A model generated the notes under the pieces. It saw only the letters and a program-made list of their open reading frames with translations, was not told where the DNA came from and ran no database searches. From Actinostola sp. cb2023 (lineage: Eukaryota; Cnidaria; Anthozoa; Actiniaria; Actinostolidae): a DNA stretch of 64,000 nucleotides. Positions within the stretch are counted from its first letter, which is position 1, and each line of letters opens with the position of its first letter. The stretch lies in NCBI GenBank assembly GCA_033675265.1, contig JAUJYZ010000780.1:1-64000 (forward strand), given 5' to 3'. This document shows positions 25,934 through 36,460 of the stretch, piece after piece. The position numbers and the translations under genes are program-made.

Positions 25934-26904
25934 GATTTTAATGGAGATTTTAACTGAAACTGAAATCAAATTCCCTGAATTTCGAATATTGTAATATATT
26001 TTACAAATTGGTACTTTCCGGTAAAGTAAAGCATTGTTATTGGAAACTGTTTACTTTACATGTTGTGCATTAGTCAAAAGGTATCATTGTGCATTAAAAA
26101 AACAAAAAAATATGTCTCTAACAATGTTAAAAGAACGAAAAAGTGCTTACCACCAATGACTGTAAGTACACACGGAGGCTGCCATCTTGAAAACCGTGAG
26201 AAGCCTGAGTTCTAGTGCCCAGTTTGCAATAAACTGTAGGTGAGTATATTTGAAAAGGCATTCCATTGCGAAAGAAATCCAAAGCAATGTAAATACTATT
26301 ACATAGTTCTGGTTCTTAATGATATTAATATTAATTTGTCATTCCCTAAGTTCGCTAATGAAAAAAAAACATTTTTGGTGACGCGATAGTTCAGCCTCGT
26401 TATCATGCATCAACAGCTTTTTCATGGCTTGCACAATATTCCAGGCCATTAGTAAATTGTAGCTATGTTGAAAAAAGTTAGGAAAACACTATATCATAAA
26501 AGAGGTACTCATTTTGACTCTAAAAACACTAAAAACTTGTATCTGAAAGCAATGACCACAGGTATCCCAACCATAAGTTTGTCAGTTACCAGGAATAAGG
26601 TCACATGACAACATTTAATGCTTCAGAGCAAAGGAAATAACTTATATATCCATATTGGAAAGTTTCCCAGATAATCTCTTTTCAGAAAGGGCGCTCAAGC
26701 AATGTTTTTGTGTTCAGCCTCGTTTCCATGTTGATTTTTTTTATGACATGCGCAGTACTCCACACCAGTAGCGAATTTGGCTTGGCTCCATATCCAAAAA
26801 TGTTCATCTTAGGGATATTAGTAATCTGGTAAATTTTCATGCTTTTATCATCAAAGTGAACGATTCATCATTTTTTTGGTCGATAACAGCTGGACTACTT
26901 TAAA

Positions 26905-28027
26905 AAATCAAGAAAACATAGCTTAAAAGCTCGTAAATTTCGGGATGATAACGTTCATGTCAAAAGACGACAGTAAATTGAAAACTGCTACGGTAAAGAC
27001 AGTGAATTTCAGTCCGGCTTTGAAAGTTGAAAGCATTTTTGAATTTTCGATCTTTGAACGCGGCCGCGCCGCGGCTTCCCGCCATTTATGTAAATAAGAA
27101 ATCTGCTGCGGAATCAAATTCAAACAAGAAATTAGATCGATTGTGTCGTTCAACCTATGCTATTCTACATGAAATGGCTTCATATAACACCGTAAGGGAT
27201 TGATTTCTTTGAAAAGGAGTTGTAAAGTTTGAAAAAGAGTAAAAAAAACATCACCTGGTGAGTCGGGATTGACCAACTCAACATGGAAACCAAAAATCTA
27301 CAACTACAAGCCTGCTGATTGTCGCTGATATTTGTACTTCCAGTTCTTCGTGTGTTATTGCTTTGAACAATTAGAGAGTATTCACAAGAAAAGATGGAAT
27401 CGATGACTTATGGATTGAAAGTACTGAATTCGACGAAAAAAGAAGAAACTTCGGCTTCGCTTCACAACTCACAAAGAAATGTGCTTGCTTTTGGCCTTGA
27501 GTTTTCGCAGTTTTATAGCACGATGAACAGCCGCTTCAAAAACACGTTCAAAGACGAAAAATATCTTCTAAACTATTCCTTCAAAGTGAAACACATACTA
27601 TGAATCTCTTTGGATCTGTTTGGTGGCTCGTACATCACTAGGAGTGTTTTAGGAGTTAAAAAAAAAAAACAACAACACAACAACAACCTGAGAGTGAAAG
27701 TGAAACTGAGTCAACACGGCTTTAATACGAATACGAGTGATTCAAACAAGATTGGTGAAGGTAAGCGTGTATAGATCTTTCTTTCTTCGCCAACGACTGT
27801 AAATTAAAGTGTGTGCTATTTCTACCTAGCGATGTTTGAAAACTTGTCGCTTGATTGTTGTCGTTTCTCAAAACCAGTTTGCAATAAAAAACCGACGACT
27901 AGTCGTAGTTAGGACTTGAAGTCAGTTTTTTTTGTTTTTACTTCCAGTCTTGTCCTTTGTTGCAAGAGTTTTAATTTTAATTTTACCATTATGATAACAG
28001 CAATAACAACATTCATAGCTAGCCGGC
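26905..28027. other. Extra segment in right inverted arm of the 8.1-kb transposon
   Basis: The right arm breaks after GGTCGATAACAGCTGGACTA (to 26895) and resumes at GCGTTTTACC (about 28027). In the left arm the two parts are adjacent. The 1.1 kb between them includes a GC-rich spot (GCGGCCGCGCCGCGGC, 27060-27076), a 69-residue ORF at 27394-27600 without a known domain, and an A/AAC-rich run at 27658-27690. I saw no clear target duplication, so it may be an insertion here or a deletion from the left arm. Confidence 0.5.
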
Positions 28028-28413
28028 GTTTTACCGAAAGAGTTTTTTCTGCCGGAAGTCAGATTTCGCTGAAGTGTGCTCACCTTCCGGTTTACTAAAA
28101 ATAGATTTAGCGCCACGAGCATGGGCCACACATCAGTACGAGATTCGCTCTCTTAGTATTATGGTCTCTTGAAATACCGATTAACCAAATTGGGGCCGCT
28201 ATTCACTTGTTAGGGGCCGCTTTGCGCTTGTTAGGGGCCGCTATTCGCTTGCACGCTTTTACCATATATGGAATACGTATTACGACCCCATCTGCTTAAA
28301 GGTATCTCATCATCAAAGCAACCTAACACAACAGAAACCCCGACTGAGTTGATCGTGTATATCAACTACGTTATATACAAGCTGTTTTGATCAGGTAAGG
28401 AAAGTCAATTTTA

Positions 28414-29233
28414 CAAGAGAATGCTTTGTAATGAATTCTTCATAGAAGATTGTTCCATTTGCGATACATATATGGGTCAAGTTACTGATCATTAGAATAA
28501 GAATAATACATACGGTACGGTTAAAGAGAATCACGCTTTGTAATGCATGCATACGTTAGAAGAGACTGAATGCTTTGTAAATAATTATTCATAGAAGATT
28601 GTTCCTCTTGCGATACATATATGGGCCAAGTTACTGATCATTAGAATAAGAATAATACATACGTTAGAAGATAATGCTTTGTAATGAATTCTTCATAGAA
28701 GAATGTTCTTCTTGCGATACATATATGGGTCAAGTTACTGATAATTAGAATAAGAATAATACATGTACATACGTTAGAAGAGAATGCTTTGTAATGAATT
28801 CTTCATAGAAGAATGTTCTTCTTGCGATACATATATGGGTCAAGTTACTGATCATTAGAATAAGAATAATACATACGTTACAAGAGAATGCTTTGTAATG
28901 AATTCTTCATAGAAGATTGTTCCTCTTGTGATACATATATGGATCAAGCTACTGATCATTAGAATAAGAATAATACATACGTTAGAAGAGAATGCTTTGT
29001 AATGAATTCTTCATAGAAGATTGTTCCATTTGCGATACATATATGGGTCAAGTTACTGATCATTAGAATAAGAATAATACATACGGTACGGTTAAAGAGA
29101 ATCACGCTTTGTAATGCATGCATACGTTAGAAGAGACTGAATGCTTTGTAAATAATTATTCATAGAAGATTGTTCCTCTTGCGATACATATATGGGCCAA
29201 GTTACTGATCATTAGAATAAGAATAATACATAC
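28414..29233 (+). repeat. 105-bp minisatellite, unit B (about 8 copies)
   Basis: Head-to-tail copies of the unit described for unit A, directly after the conserved 5' UTR exon donor. Two copies carry an extra block (GGTACGGTTAAAGAGAATCACGC...), and this pair pattern itself repeats (28500-28600 and 29075-29170), so groups of units were duplicated together. Units C and D carry one copy each. Confidence 0.9.
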
Positions 29234-29504
29234 GTCTAGGGAGCATCATACAGCTCGCATGCAGCGCTCAATTGCTCATACAATGATAATCAGATACTTG
29301 ATAAGTAAAGGTTAAATATCGCTACCGAAGTGCATAAGCGATCGCCTCGGGTTGTTATATCACTTATTCACCGAGGTAGTAGGTATATAGCCGTCTTATA
29401 TCATCAATGATAAAGCTCCTCATGTGATTTTCGTGATAAGTATAGCCAAGGGATATTTTTAAAAATATAGGGCTTAATGCTGAGGTTCGAGGAAATTACT
29501 ATTC

Positions 29505-29926
29505 AAATTTCAATTTCAATTAAGGTTTTCAAACAAAAGACGGTCAGGACTATGAGAAGGATGTCATTATTGTTCTTTAATTCCCATGAAAAATGATAAA
29601 CAAATGGTGTACTGAATACTGTATGTAATGCAAACAGATAAAACATATTTTGTCCATCCATTTTTATCAGACTTAGCTCAGACTAAATTGAAATTTGAAT
29701 TAAGGTTTTCAAAGAAAAGACGGTCCTATGAGAAGGATGTCATTATTGTTCCTTACTTCCCATGAGGAAATTATAAACACATGGTATACGGAATACCGTG
29801 ATGCTAACGCGCTTCATCAAATTACTGATAGCTGAAACACATTTTGTCCATCCATTTTTATCAGTTAGCTCAGTACTATACAGTGTAAAGGTAAGCCAAA
29901 GGTCTTGCGTTCGATTCCCGATATGT
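29505..29926 (+). repeat. Tandem duplication with tRNA-like (SINE) end
   Basis: Two copies of about 180 bases start near 29505 and 29683 (TTAAGGTTTTCAAA, GACGGTC, GAAGGATGTCATTATTGTTC, TTTTGTCCATCCATTTTTAT). The second copy runs into a stretch with an A-box-like TTAGCTCAGT (29865-29874) and a good B box GTTCGATTCC (29909-29918) about 35 bases later. This looks like a tRNA-derived SINE head or tRNA relic. No full cloverleaf could be drawn with confidence. Confidence 0.4.
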
Positions 29927-30002
29927 GTATTTATCAAATATGTTCTTCTTCATAAAAAAGGGTTGTGATAGAAAATTATTTCCAAGTCTACTTATCACCC
30001 TA

Positions 30003-30858
30003 AGGTTGATAAGTAGTATTTCTCATAATCATTAATTATTCATGAGGAAACCAGCCAATCAACAATCAATTAAATGCGCAGATTGATGCCACGTGATGTA
30101 CCTTGAAAGTACGGAAAGTACTGGCGAGAGTAAGTACCTATCATGAGGGACGATTAGAACTAATCGTCCCTTATGACTGTACTTGAATTCTTATCCCTCA
30201 TATAACAATCATCGGGACCTTGGACCGAGTAGAGGCAATACAACTGTCATAATTCGCTTTAATCTAAAAGCAGGCTCTAAGCTACTTCATGCTACTCAAG
30301 AGTCTAACACATGTGGGATACGATGTCCTCGACTCTGCGCATGAGCAGAGCATATGCAAAGACTAGAATTCGGCTTCGCCTCGGACTGGAAAACCCCGTC
30401 TAGTCCGAATTCGAGGCTTTGGAACGACTTCTCATACTCATTAATTATTACATGCAATGACCTTAAGGCAATAAATAAAGAGTTCCACGATTTTAGCCCG
30501 GAAAAGCAAGAATTTGAGTCTTTGCATATGCTCTGCTCATGCGTAGAGTCGAGGACATCGTATCTCACATGTGTATGACTCTTTAGTAGCATGAAGTAGC
30601 GCCTGCCGATGATTGTTATATGCATGAGGGACAATAACTCATGTACAGTCATGAGGGACGATTAGTTCTAATCGTTCTACTCGTCCCTCATTCCAGTAGT
30701 TGGAAATCATTTTTTCCAGTTACTGGAAAAATTTCCAGTTACTCTTGCCAGTACTTTCCCTAGTTTCAAAGTATATCACGTGGTATTATTCTGCGTATTT
30801 AATTGATTGGCTGGTTACTTCATGAATGATTAATGAGTATGACAAGTACTTATCAACC
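30003..30858. mobile_element. Foldback element with about 350-bp arms
   Basis: Left arm 30003-30365 and right arm 30505-30858 are inverted copies: AGGTTGATAAGTA at the start, GAGGGACGATTAGAACTAATC against GATTAGTTCTAATCGTCCC-type words, ACATGTGGGATACGATGTCC, and CAGAGCATATGCAAAGACT against AGTCTTTGCATATGCTCTG. The loop (about 30366-30504) has its own smaller hairpin around GAATTCGGCTTCGCCTCGG. Translations on both strands are shadows of the palindrome. Confidence 0.75.
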
Positions 30859-31650
30859 TCTAACAGCTATCATCCCATGGGTGATACGCAAGATAGACAC
30901 TCCGTGAGCACAAAAGACACTACTGAATCAATGATTAGGCCGATACCTCACTATTGCGATGGTACATAAGATTCGTATTGTTTTACTAAACTGAGCCCCA
31001 ACTGAGCCCCAACACGTATCAATTTCTCACATGCAACTTGCATGCCGAAAAAAAATGTTGCAGGTTGCAGGACACTATATCACACGTACAATTTCTGTTG
31101 CAACTTGTCTCGCGCACAAACAAATTTCAATTAGTTGAATTGCACGCGTAATCGTGAAACTGTCATTTCCAATATTTTCTGGAAAAATATGATAAAATTT
31201 TGTGTAAACAAGAAGTGGCGCGGAAAACAATCAGGGAGGAAGGTGGCAGCATCAAATATGACTTTCTCAGAAAAACACTTTTTCAAATCATATTGTGATA
31301 TCATTTTTCCAAAGCATTATTTGTATAGGAAATTATATGGTTTCGAGTGCAATTTGGAATAAATTTGAGACAAACCATATGATTTCTTATTAATAATACA
31401 GATTCAAAAATTTCGAACAAACATCGCACTTTAATATACACAAACCTTATCAATATTCATGATTTATAAATATTCATGAGACAAAGCGTGCGAATGTTTT
31501 CATTGGCTGTCACTGTAAACAACGGGACCATAATACTAACTTAATTCAAAGAAGCATTTCATTTTCGATAAAAATACTTTTACAATGTGTTTCCTGTGAA
31601 GTTTACACAGTTTATTGAAAAAGTTCAAGTCAAACAAAGTCACGAAAGGC
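30859..31650. other. Unit B intron, no gene recognised
   Basis: 30945-31015 is unit-specific intron sequence shared with units A, C and D (CTCACTATTGCGATGGTACA). The rest is AT-rich. A 75-residue ORF at 31135-31360 has no recognisable domain. Confidence 0.5.
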
Positions 31651-33170
31651 TCAATGAAGCTCGTGATCAACATTCCAGCTTGGTAGCTCGTTGTCTTGAG
31701 ATGATTGAACAGCTGGTGAATTTGGCACGATGTTGAACGAGACTTGACAGTTGTGAAACGTGTTGTGATTCACAACCATCTGCTTCTGACTCTGATTACT
31801 CAGCAATGTCGGAAAAGAAAGACCAAATTGGAATCCTTGAGCAGTATGCGACATTTGTGGCGGGTTGGAATAAGATGTGCTTGGTTGCAGAGAACTACAA
31901 GGCCTGTTGAGCTGCTGGCTGGACTGCAGAGCTGCAAACTGTTGAACAGATTGTGTGTGGGACGTTATCTCAGTGTTCTTTACCTGAGCAAGGCTATTTG
32001 ACAACCTGTTGGGCTGGTTGTTTCTCCGAGATATCGCTAAGGAGAGCTGGTTCTGTTCATCTTCGTCGCCTTCGTCGTAGTCGTCGAGGGATTGAATATT
32101 TCGATGGCCAGTGACTTTTGCAATTTACAACCGCTCAACTTTGTCTTTCTTTAACTTTTTCACGAGTGTTTTTCGAGCACTATGATTTGTAAACTTCTTG
32201 AACTTTCCTCAAGGCTTGTTCCAGCAACAATGGACTTCATCATTGTGTTGATTTTATTGACACCCATCGGTTGTGCTTTGAACCATACATCATCGTCTTT
32301 TCGCCTATTGTGATTGATGGCTTGAGGTAGAATGGGCCTGTGTTTCTCAAACGTACTGACGGGACGACGATTCATATATTCCAAGAATATACCGACTGGA
32401 CATCTTTCACCTCCTATGGCGAACATTCTGGACTGAAAATCACGCACTTTGGCCTTTAATTTACTTTGTCTCGTCTTTGTTGGGCCCTCGGTGTACTGGA
32501 TGAATTGTACGCCGTTGTCATCTTCAAGCAAATCAAAATCTTGTACCTTCATGTCATGGTGTTCTTGACGTCCACGGAGGCCAAAGTACTGAGTAGCCAC
32601 CAAGATGAAACTGAACTTATTAGTGATTCAGGGTCAGTTGTCCCAAATGTCCTGCTTGTCCACATAATTTCCTCCTCCTCCGTTCTCAAACCTCTAGCTT
32701 TGTTCGGCCTTTTACCGCGACCGGCAAGGCGAAGTTGTTTCGCTTTTCCCTCGAGCACTTCTTTTGAGGATGTAAATTCTTGGTCTCTGGCTATTGAATA
32801 CTTATAACCCTTTTCCTTTAGGTGCCGGTCAAGGGCTGTTTGCATCACACGGAAGCTATCTTCTATGTCCTTCGGAATACTGAAGGGATTACCCTGGGAT
32901 TAAATAAAGGTTATTACTATCTGGTTCGTAGTCCTCTCCGTCTTTGTTCTTCACTTCAGCGTAAAATATCTCGAGTATTTTGTTGAGATCTTCCGGTTTC
33001 ATTACCTATATTTTTCCTTGTATCTCTCTGGTTTCTTTCCAGGACTTGAACACATTGTACCAGTTTGCAGTGCTTTTCAAAGTATTCTTGTTTTTGGATT
33101 GTAATCGTAGTTGTTCTATGTCGTTTTGGTTTACATTTCCAAACCTTTGTTTACTAAAAACACCCACCAT
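31651..33170 (-). pseudogene. Crypton-like tyrosine recombinase, broken
   Basis: The minus strand from ATG 33170 reads an N-terminal region (MVGVFSKQRFGNVNQNDIE, KSWKE) with an in-frame TAG after about 55 codons, then KPEDLNKILEIFYAEVK. A second frame (about 32865-32549) reads MQTALDRHLKEKGYKYSIARD. The catalytic part (32603-32110) has ATQYFGLRGRQEH (first Arg), GERCPVG, WFKAQPMGVNKI, then after a frameshift near 32210 HSARKT (HxxR) and GHRNIQSLDDY (nucleophile Tyr). A further TAA lies near 32130. The tail runs to 31651. This layout is that of Crypton/DUF3504 recombinases, which cut and join DNA through the Tyr. With two stops and two frame changes it is a decayed copy in the intron of ligase unit B. 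Confidence 0.75.
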
Positions 33171-33476
33171 TTTGGATTTGAAACAAAAGCAACATTTTGA
33201 ATTTTCCGCAAAAAATGTTTCCATGGAAACTGTCTTAATCTGATTGGCTATTTACATTGTCGTTTGTTTTCTAGGCAAATCACAGAAAAGTATTTCAACT
33301 TTTTGCACTGGTGTTTCAACTTTTTGCACTGGTGTTTCAAATAAATTGCACTGCTCTTAACCAATCAGCAGTGAGGAATCTGTATTATTAGTGTTGTTCT
33401 ACAATTTCGATTTCTCCAGTAAATATATTCTTGCACTCATCTGTGCATGTGATGATATGTTTCTTCTTGTTTACAG

Positions 33477-35196
33477 TGTTACCAAGACAACAATGAGCTA
33501 CATACACAAGCCAGCCCTTGAGCCCTTGGAACATCGAACCATCATCCAGCTCTTCGACACACATGCAAATCGAGATCCTGAACGCGAAGTATTTGTCTTG
33601 TACGACAAATCTGGTCAGCGATCACCATACACATTCAAGCATATTCAACAACAATCTTTGCGCCTTGCAGCTTCTTTTCTTCGCATTGGATGGAAGAACG
33701 GCGAAAGAGTAGCCATACAAGCACCAAGTGGAATTGAATTTTTGCTCAGTTACATGGCCCTAAACAGAATTGGCACTCTCAGTATTATGTTGCCTCAAGG
33801 AATACCCATCGAGGAGACGATTGGGTTTTTAAATCGATACAAATGCCAAGGGGTCATTTTATTTGTAAGCAAAGATGTCCAGCTTACAGGGGAACACGTG
33901 GCGGACTTGAAGAAGACGATCGAAAAGTCCAAAGTTGTGATGATTGATACAGAGCATTCTCAAGTATTAGGCAACGGGTGCAGTCGTTTCAACAACCTCC
34001 TCATGACCGGGGAAACCGATTTTAGCAAGGTTCTTGAACGACAAAGTCAAGTTCAATTTGATGACCTCGCTGTTGTTACACTGACGTCTGGGAGCACTGG
34101 TGAACCGAAGGCTGTTGTGCGCACACATCATAGCATCGTCAACAGCGCTTTGATGGCAAGTAAATTTGGATTTGACTTTGACTACGATCCTTACAGCAAG
34201 CATTCAGTAGATCGCCTCTTCTCTGATAGACCTTTCTACTGGGTAGGGGGTCTCGTGCCAATTCAAATTGCTCTTTCCACTGGATGTACTCTCCTTACAT
34301 CACCTCCAATTAAAACAATGAAAGAATGTGACATCGAGTTCCTGCTAAAGCTTCTTCAAAACGAGAGGTGCACCAGTGCATTACTCATGCCGTACCTTGT
34401 GGTGGACATTGCTAATTACAGTGGACAAATGAACTACATGTATGATCTAAGTTGCCTCAAAGCAGCTCTAACAGGCGGCCAACCCATTTCAAACCATATT
34501 TTTGAGAAAGTTAGGTCAGTAGCTCCCAACTGCAAGCTCATTAAGGCCTATGGAATGACAGAGTGTTCGGCAATTGCCCGGCAAGTACTTGGCGAACAAG
34601 AAGGAGAAGAAGGTTTGGAGCTAATAAGCCTGAATGAACTGAAAATTGTGGATGAGAACATACAAGTTTTACCCGTTGGCCAAGTAGGAGAAATTTGCGT
34701 ACGGTCACCTAAAGCTTTTCTGGAATACCTCTTCAATCCAGACGCTACAAGCAAGACCATTTCTCGCACTGGCTGGGTACATACGGGTGACCTTGGAAAA
34801 ATCAACTCGAGAGGGAGGCTCACGATAACTGGACGCAAAGACGACATGATCAAGAGAGCAACAGTCAAGATATTTCCTGCCGAGGTAGAGAAAGTGCTTA
34901 CGAAGTATGAAGATGTGAAAGATGCCTGTGTCGTTGGCATTCCAGATGTGCGCCTGTATGAAGAGTTATGCGCTTGTATCATTCCCAAGAAAGGAAGTGC
35001 CTTAGAATCTGATATGGCAGACTTCGAGAAGTGGATGAGTCAAACATTCACACCAGATGAGCAAGGGTTGACGCTGAAACCAAAGTACGTACTACTAGTC
35101 GACGATTTTCCTAAGACAAAGACAGGAAAGTTGGATCGAAGAGCACTAAAGATTACAGCTGCTAAAAAACTGGGCATCGACCCGATCATTAAATAA
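33477..35196 (+). CDS. Acyl-CoA synthetase, ACSF2-like, unit B (intact)
   Basis: A 567-aa AMP-binding enzyme (ATG 33493, stop 35194-35196) encoded by one exon after a TTCTTCTTGTTTACAG acceptor ending 33476. It should form acyl-adenylate from ATP and a fatty acid, then acyl-CoA. Visible motifs are the phosphate loop TSGSTGEPK (198-206), YGMTE (353-357), TGWVHTGD (426-433), hinge GRKDD (447-451) and PKTKTGK with the catalytic Lys (540-546). Length and order match the medium-chain/ACSF2 type. No convincing mitochondrial presequence is seen: the N terminus is MSYIHKP. An in-frame extension upstream (33391-33492) lies across the acceptor and is intronic. The usual Gly after the hinge (R-G-x-x-I-x-P) is Ala here (RATVKIFP), also in units A and C. 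It is the only unbroken copy of at least four units. The specific substrate is unknown. Confidence 0.9.
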
Positions 35197-35789
35197 ACCT
35201 TGGTACATGTATGTTATTAATGTAGTATACAGAACTACAGCAGCCATATCTCAAACCATAGTCACCGTTAAATTAGAGACACTAAATATAAAGTTATAAA
35301 CCACACGACTCGTTAGATTAATTAGTTGATAATTTTTGTTAAAGTTTCATGGAGACATAGCGAGGAATTGGAGACGAACAATAGTGTGGGTACAAGAAAA
35401 TGAGTCGTCAATAGGAATAGCTTAATTTAATTATCACATGAGTTGTCAGTGAAACCTGTAGGGACTGCATCGGTGTATAATCGACAAGTATGTAGGATGA
35501 AACTTTTAAAACACCGTGTAAACATGAATTTTGTAGCGGTACGCAATGTGCTCAGTATTTTGAAAAGATAATGAATCATGTATTGTGTAGTATTACACGA
35601 TGTACACAGTCTAGTAGAAGTCTGCGAAGCATTCATTAAATAGTTTGTGCTCTATGCATTCCGTGGGAGTGTTTTAGTGTAGAGTACTTAAAAGGGTTGA
35701 GATTAGCATGTTTAGTGGCATGTTGCAGCACTCGAAGGCATCTTTCTTTCTGAACTACTTGAGTTCACTAAAATCTATTGTTAGTTATT
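35197..35789 (+). other. 3' UTR and flank of ligase unit B
   Basis: Begins ACCTTGGTACATGTATGTTA as in units A and C. It includes a block (35297-35500) missing from unit A, and the TATTACACGATGTACACAG block shared with unit A. It leads into the next promoter-like region. AATAAA-type signals are weak, and no gene is seen. Confidence 0.5.
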
Positions 35790-36373
35790 TAGTTATTTTA
35801 CACTAATCAGTTGGGTACTTTTTCAGTGTGAGCCGACCAGACCATTGATTCGTTATTGGTTATTTACGATAATATCGTTGGTTTATTTGTCCGACAGCCA
35901 TGTTGTGAATGCATAAATAAATGAGATACCCGCTCCTATTCGTTCTTGTTGTTATTGGGGTAATGCAGTTTAGCTATAAAATACTTTATACTCGTTCACA
36001 GTGGATAGAGTGGATCAGATAGAGTATAAAAACACTTAATTTGCTGACGTTTCGGACGCTAGTCCTTCGTCGGAGTTCCCAGTGCCTCAGTAGTATATCA
36101 GCATACAAAACTCTCTATTTTTGATCTCTTACAACTTCAGTCTTTGATATTCAGTCAAAAGTAACAAAAATGTCTGGAAATTAGTTTTCATGCTCATGAA
36201 GTACATTGATCGCTTCTGGTAAAAGGACCTCATTTTCTTGATCTGAAAAAACTGATTTATGAAAGTCGTGCATAGGCAACGAGAGGAAAGCAGCAGTTCT
36301 CTCCATCTTTCTTCCTCTCCTCTTCCCCTTCTTCTCTAATTACCTCCTTTCCAATCCTCTCTCCTAGCCAAAG
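35790..36373 (+). promoter_or_regulatory. Degenerate promoter region of ligase unit C
   Basis: The first 70 bases match 1-75 and 18475-18545. The match is then replaced by about 400 bases containing a hammerhead-like motif (36041-36078). The CT-rich run and CTCTCCTAGCC acceptor region (36300-36373) are preserved. The CCAAT and TATA boxes of unit B are not found, so unit C probably lost its promoter. Confidence 0.4.
36041..36078 (-). ncRNA. Hammerhead-ribozyme-like motif (Penelope-type)
   Basis: The minus strand reads CCGACGA, a GGAC-TAGC-GTCC hairpin, then GAAACGTC. This is the hammerhead core layout (CUGANGA, stem II, GAAA) with C in place of the U4 position. Such motifs are known in Penelope-like and related retroelements. 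The substitution may abolish cleavage. The surrounding sequence is unit-C specific and may be a retroelement scrap. Confidence 0.5.
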
Positions 36374-36460
36374 GAATCCCGATTGGGGTTACCTGCCGAA
36401 CTGAAACCCCGACTGACTGATCTCAACTACTACGTTACTGATACAAGCTGTTTTGATCAG
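36374..36460 (+). other. Internal 5' UTR exon, unit C (shortened)
   Basis: Same borders as in the other units (CCAAAG acceptor, GATCAG|GTAAGG donor at 36461), but about 39 bases shorter: the CATCATCAAAGCAACC part is missing. It is followed by a single 105-base minisatellite unit (36478-36580). Confidence 0.5.

Larger units (their letters stand above)
20074..28171 (-). mobile_element. Autonomous DNA transposon, 8.1 kb, Academ-like (tentative)
   Basis: Long inverted ends start CAAGAGACCATAATACTAAG at 20074 and end with the complement at 28171. They are flanked by the 6-base duplication AAATAC (20068-20073 and 28172-28177). The left arm runs about 20074-20640. The right arm is about 26475-26905 plus 28027-28171, separated by 1.1 kb absent from the left arm. 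The arms share many words, for example TTCCAATATGGATATATAAG, GGTTGGGATACCTGTGGTC and the CATATCCAAAAATGTTCATC region. Between them lies one three-exon gene on the minus strand (21043-25933) with no stop or frameshift. Superfamily: the XPG/FEN-like nuclease signature with a Cys cluster suggests Academ. The 6-base duplication is longer than the 3-4 bases I recall for Academ, so KDZ-type or a new group remains possible. Confidence 0.75.
19029..28294. mobile_element. Outer hAT-like element containing nested insertions
   Basis: Inverted ends (GAGTCGGGGTTGTAATACG at 19029; complement CAGATGGGGTCGTAATACG ending 28294) share GTAATACGTATTCC and CATATATGG. They are flanked by the 8-base duplication CTTAAAGG (19021-19028 and 28295-28302). 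Paralogous exons in units A and D give the empty site. Its own sequence is about 19029-20073 (minus the MITE at 19085-19791) plus 28172-28294. It carries subterminal repeats of the type AAGCGAATAGCGGCCCCTAA. No transposase of its own is visible. An 8-base duplication fits hAT, but the superfamily is a guess. Confidence 0.65.
18989..28394 (+). other. Internal 5' UTR exon, unit B, split by transposons
   Basis: The exon starts at 18989 after CCACAG and ends at 28394 before GTAAGG. In units A and D the same exon is about 126-130 bases without interruption. Here it is broken after 19028 and resumes at 28303. The 8-base word CTTAAAGG at the break is present on both sides. The insertion puts over 9 kb into a non-coding exon of the only intact ligase copy. 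Transcripts would have to skip this exon, read through, or start elsewhere. Confidence 0.6.

Noticed and set aside
30296..30652. 118-residue ORF and its plus-strand partner
   Set aside because: Both read through the arms of the foldback element; symmetric content shows they are palindrome shadows.
33391..33492. 34-residue N-terminal extension of ligase B as a signal or mitochondrial peptide
   Set aside because: It spans the pyrimidine tract and TTTACAG acceptor conserved with unit A, so it is intron read-through.
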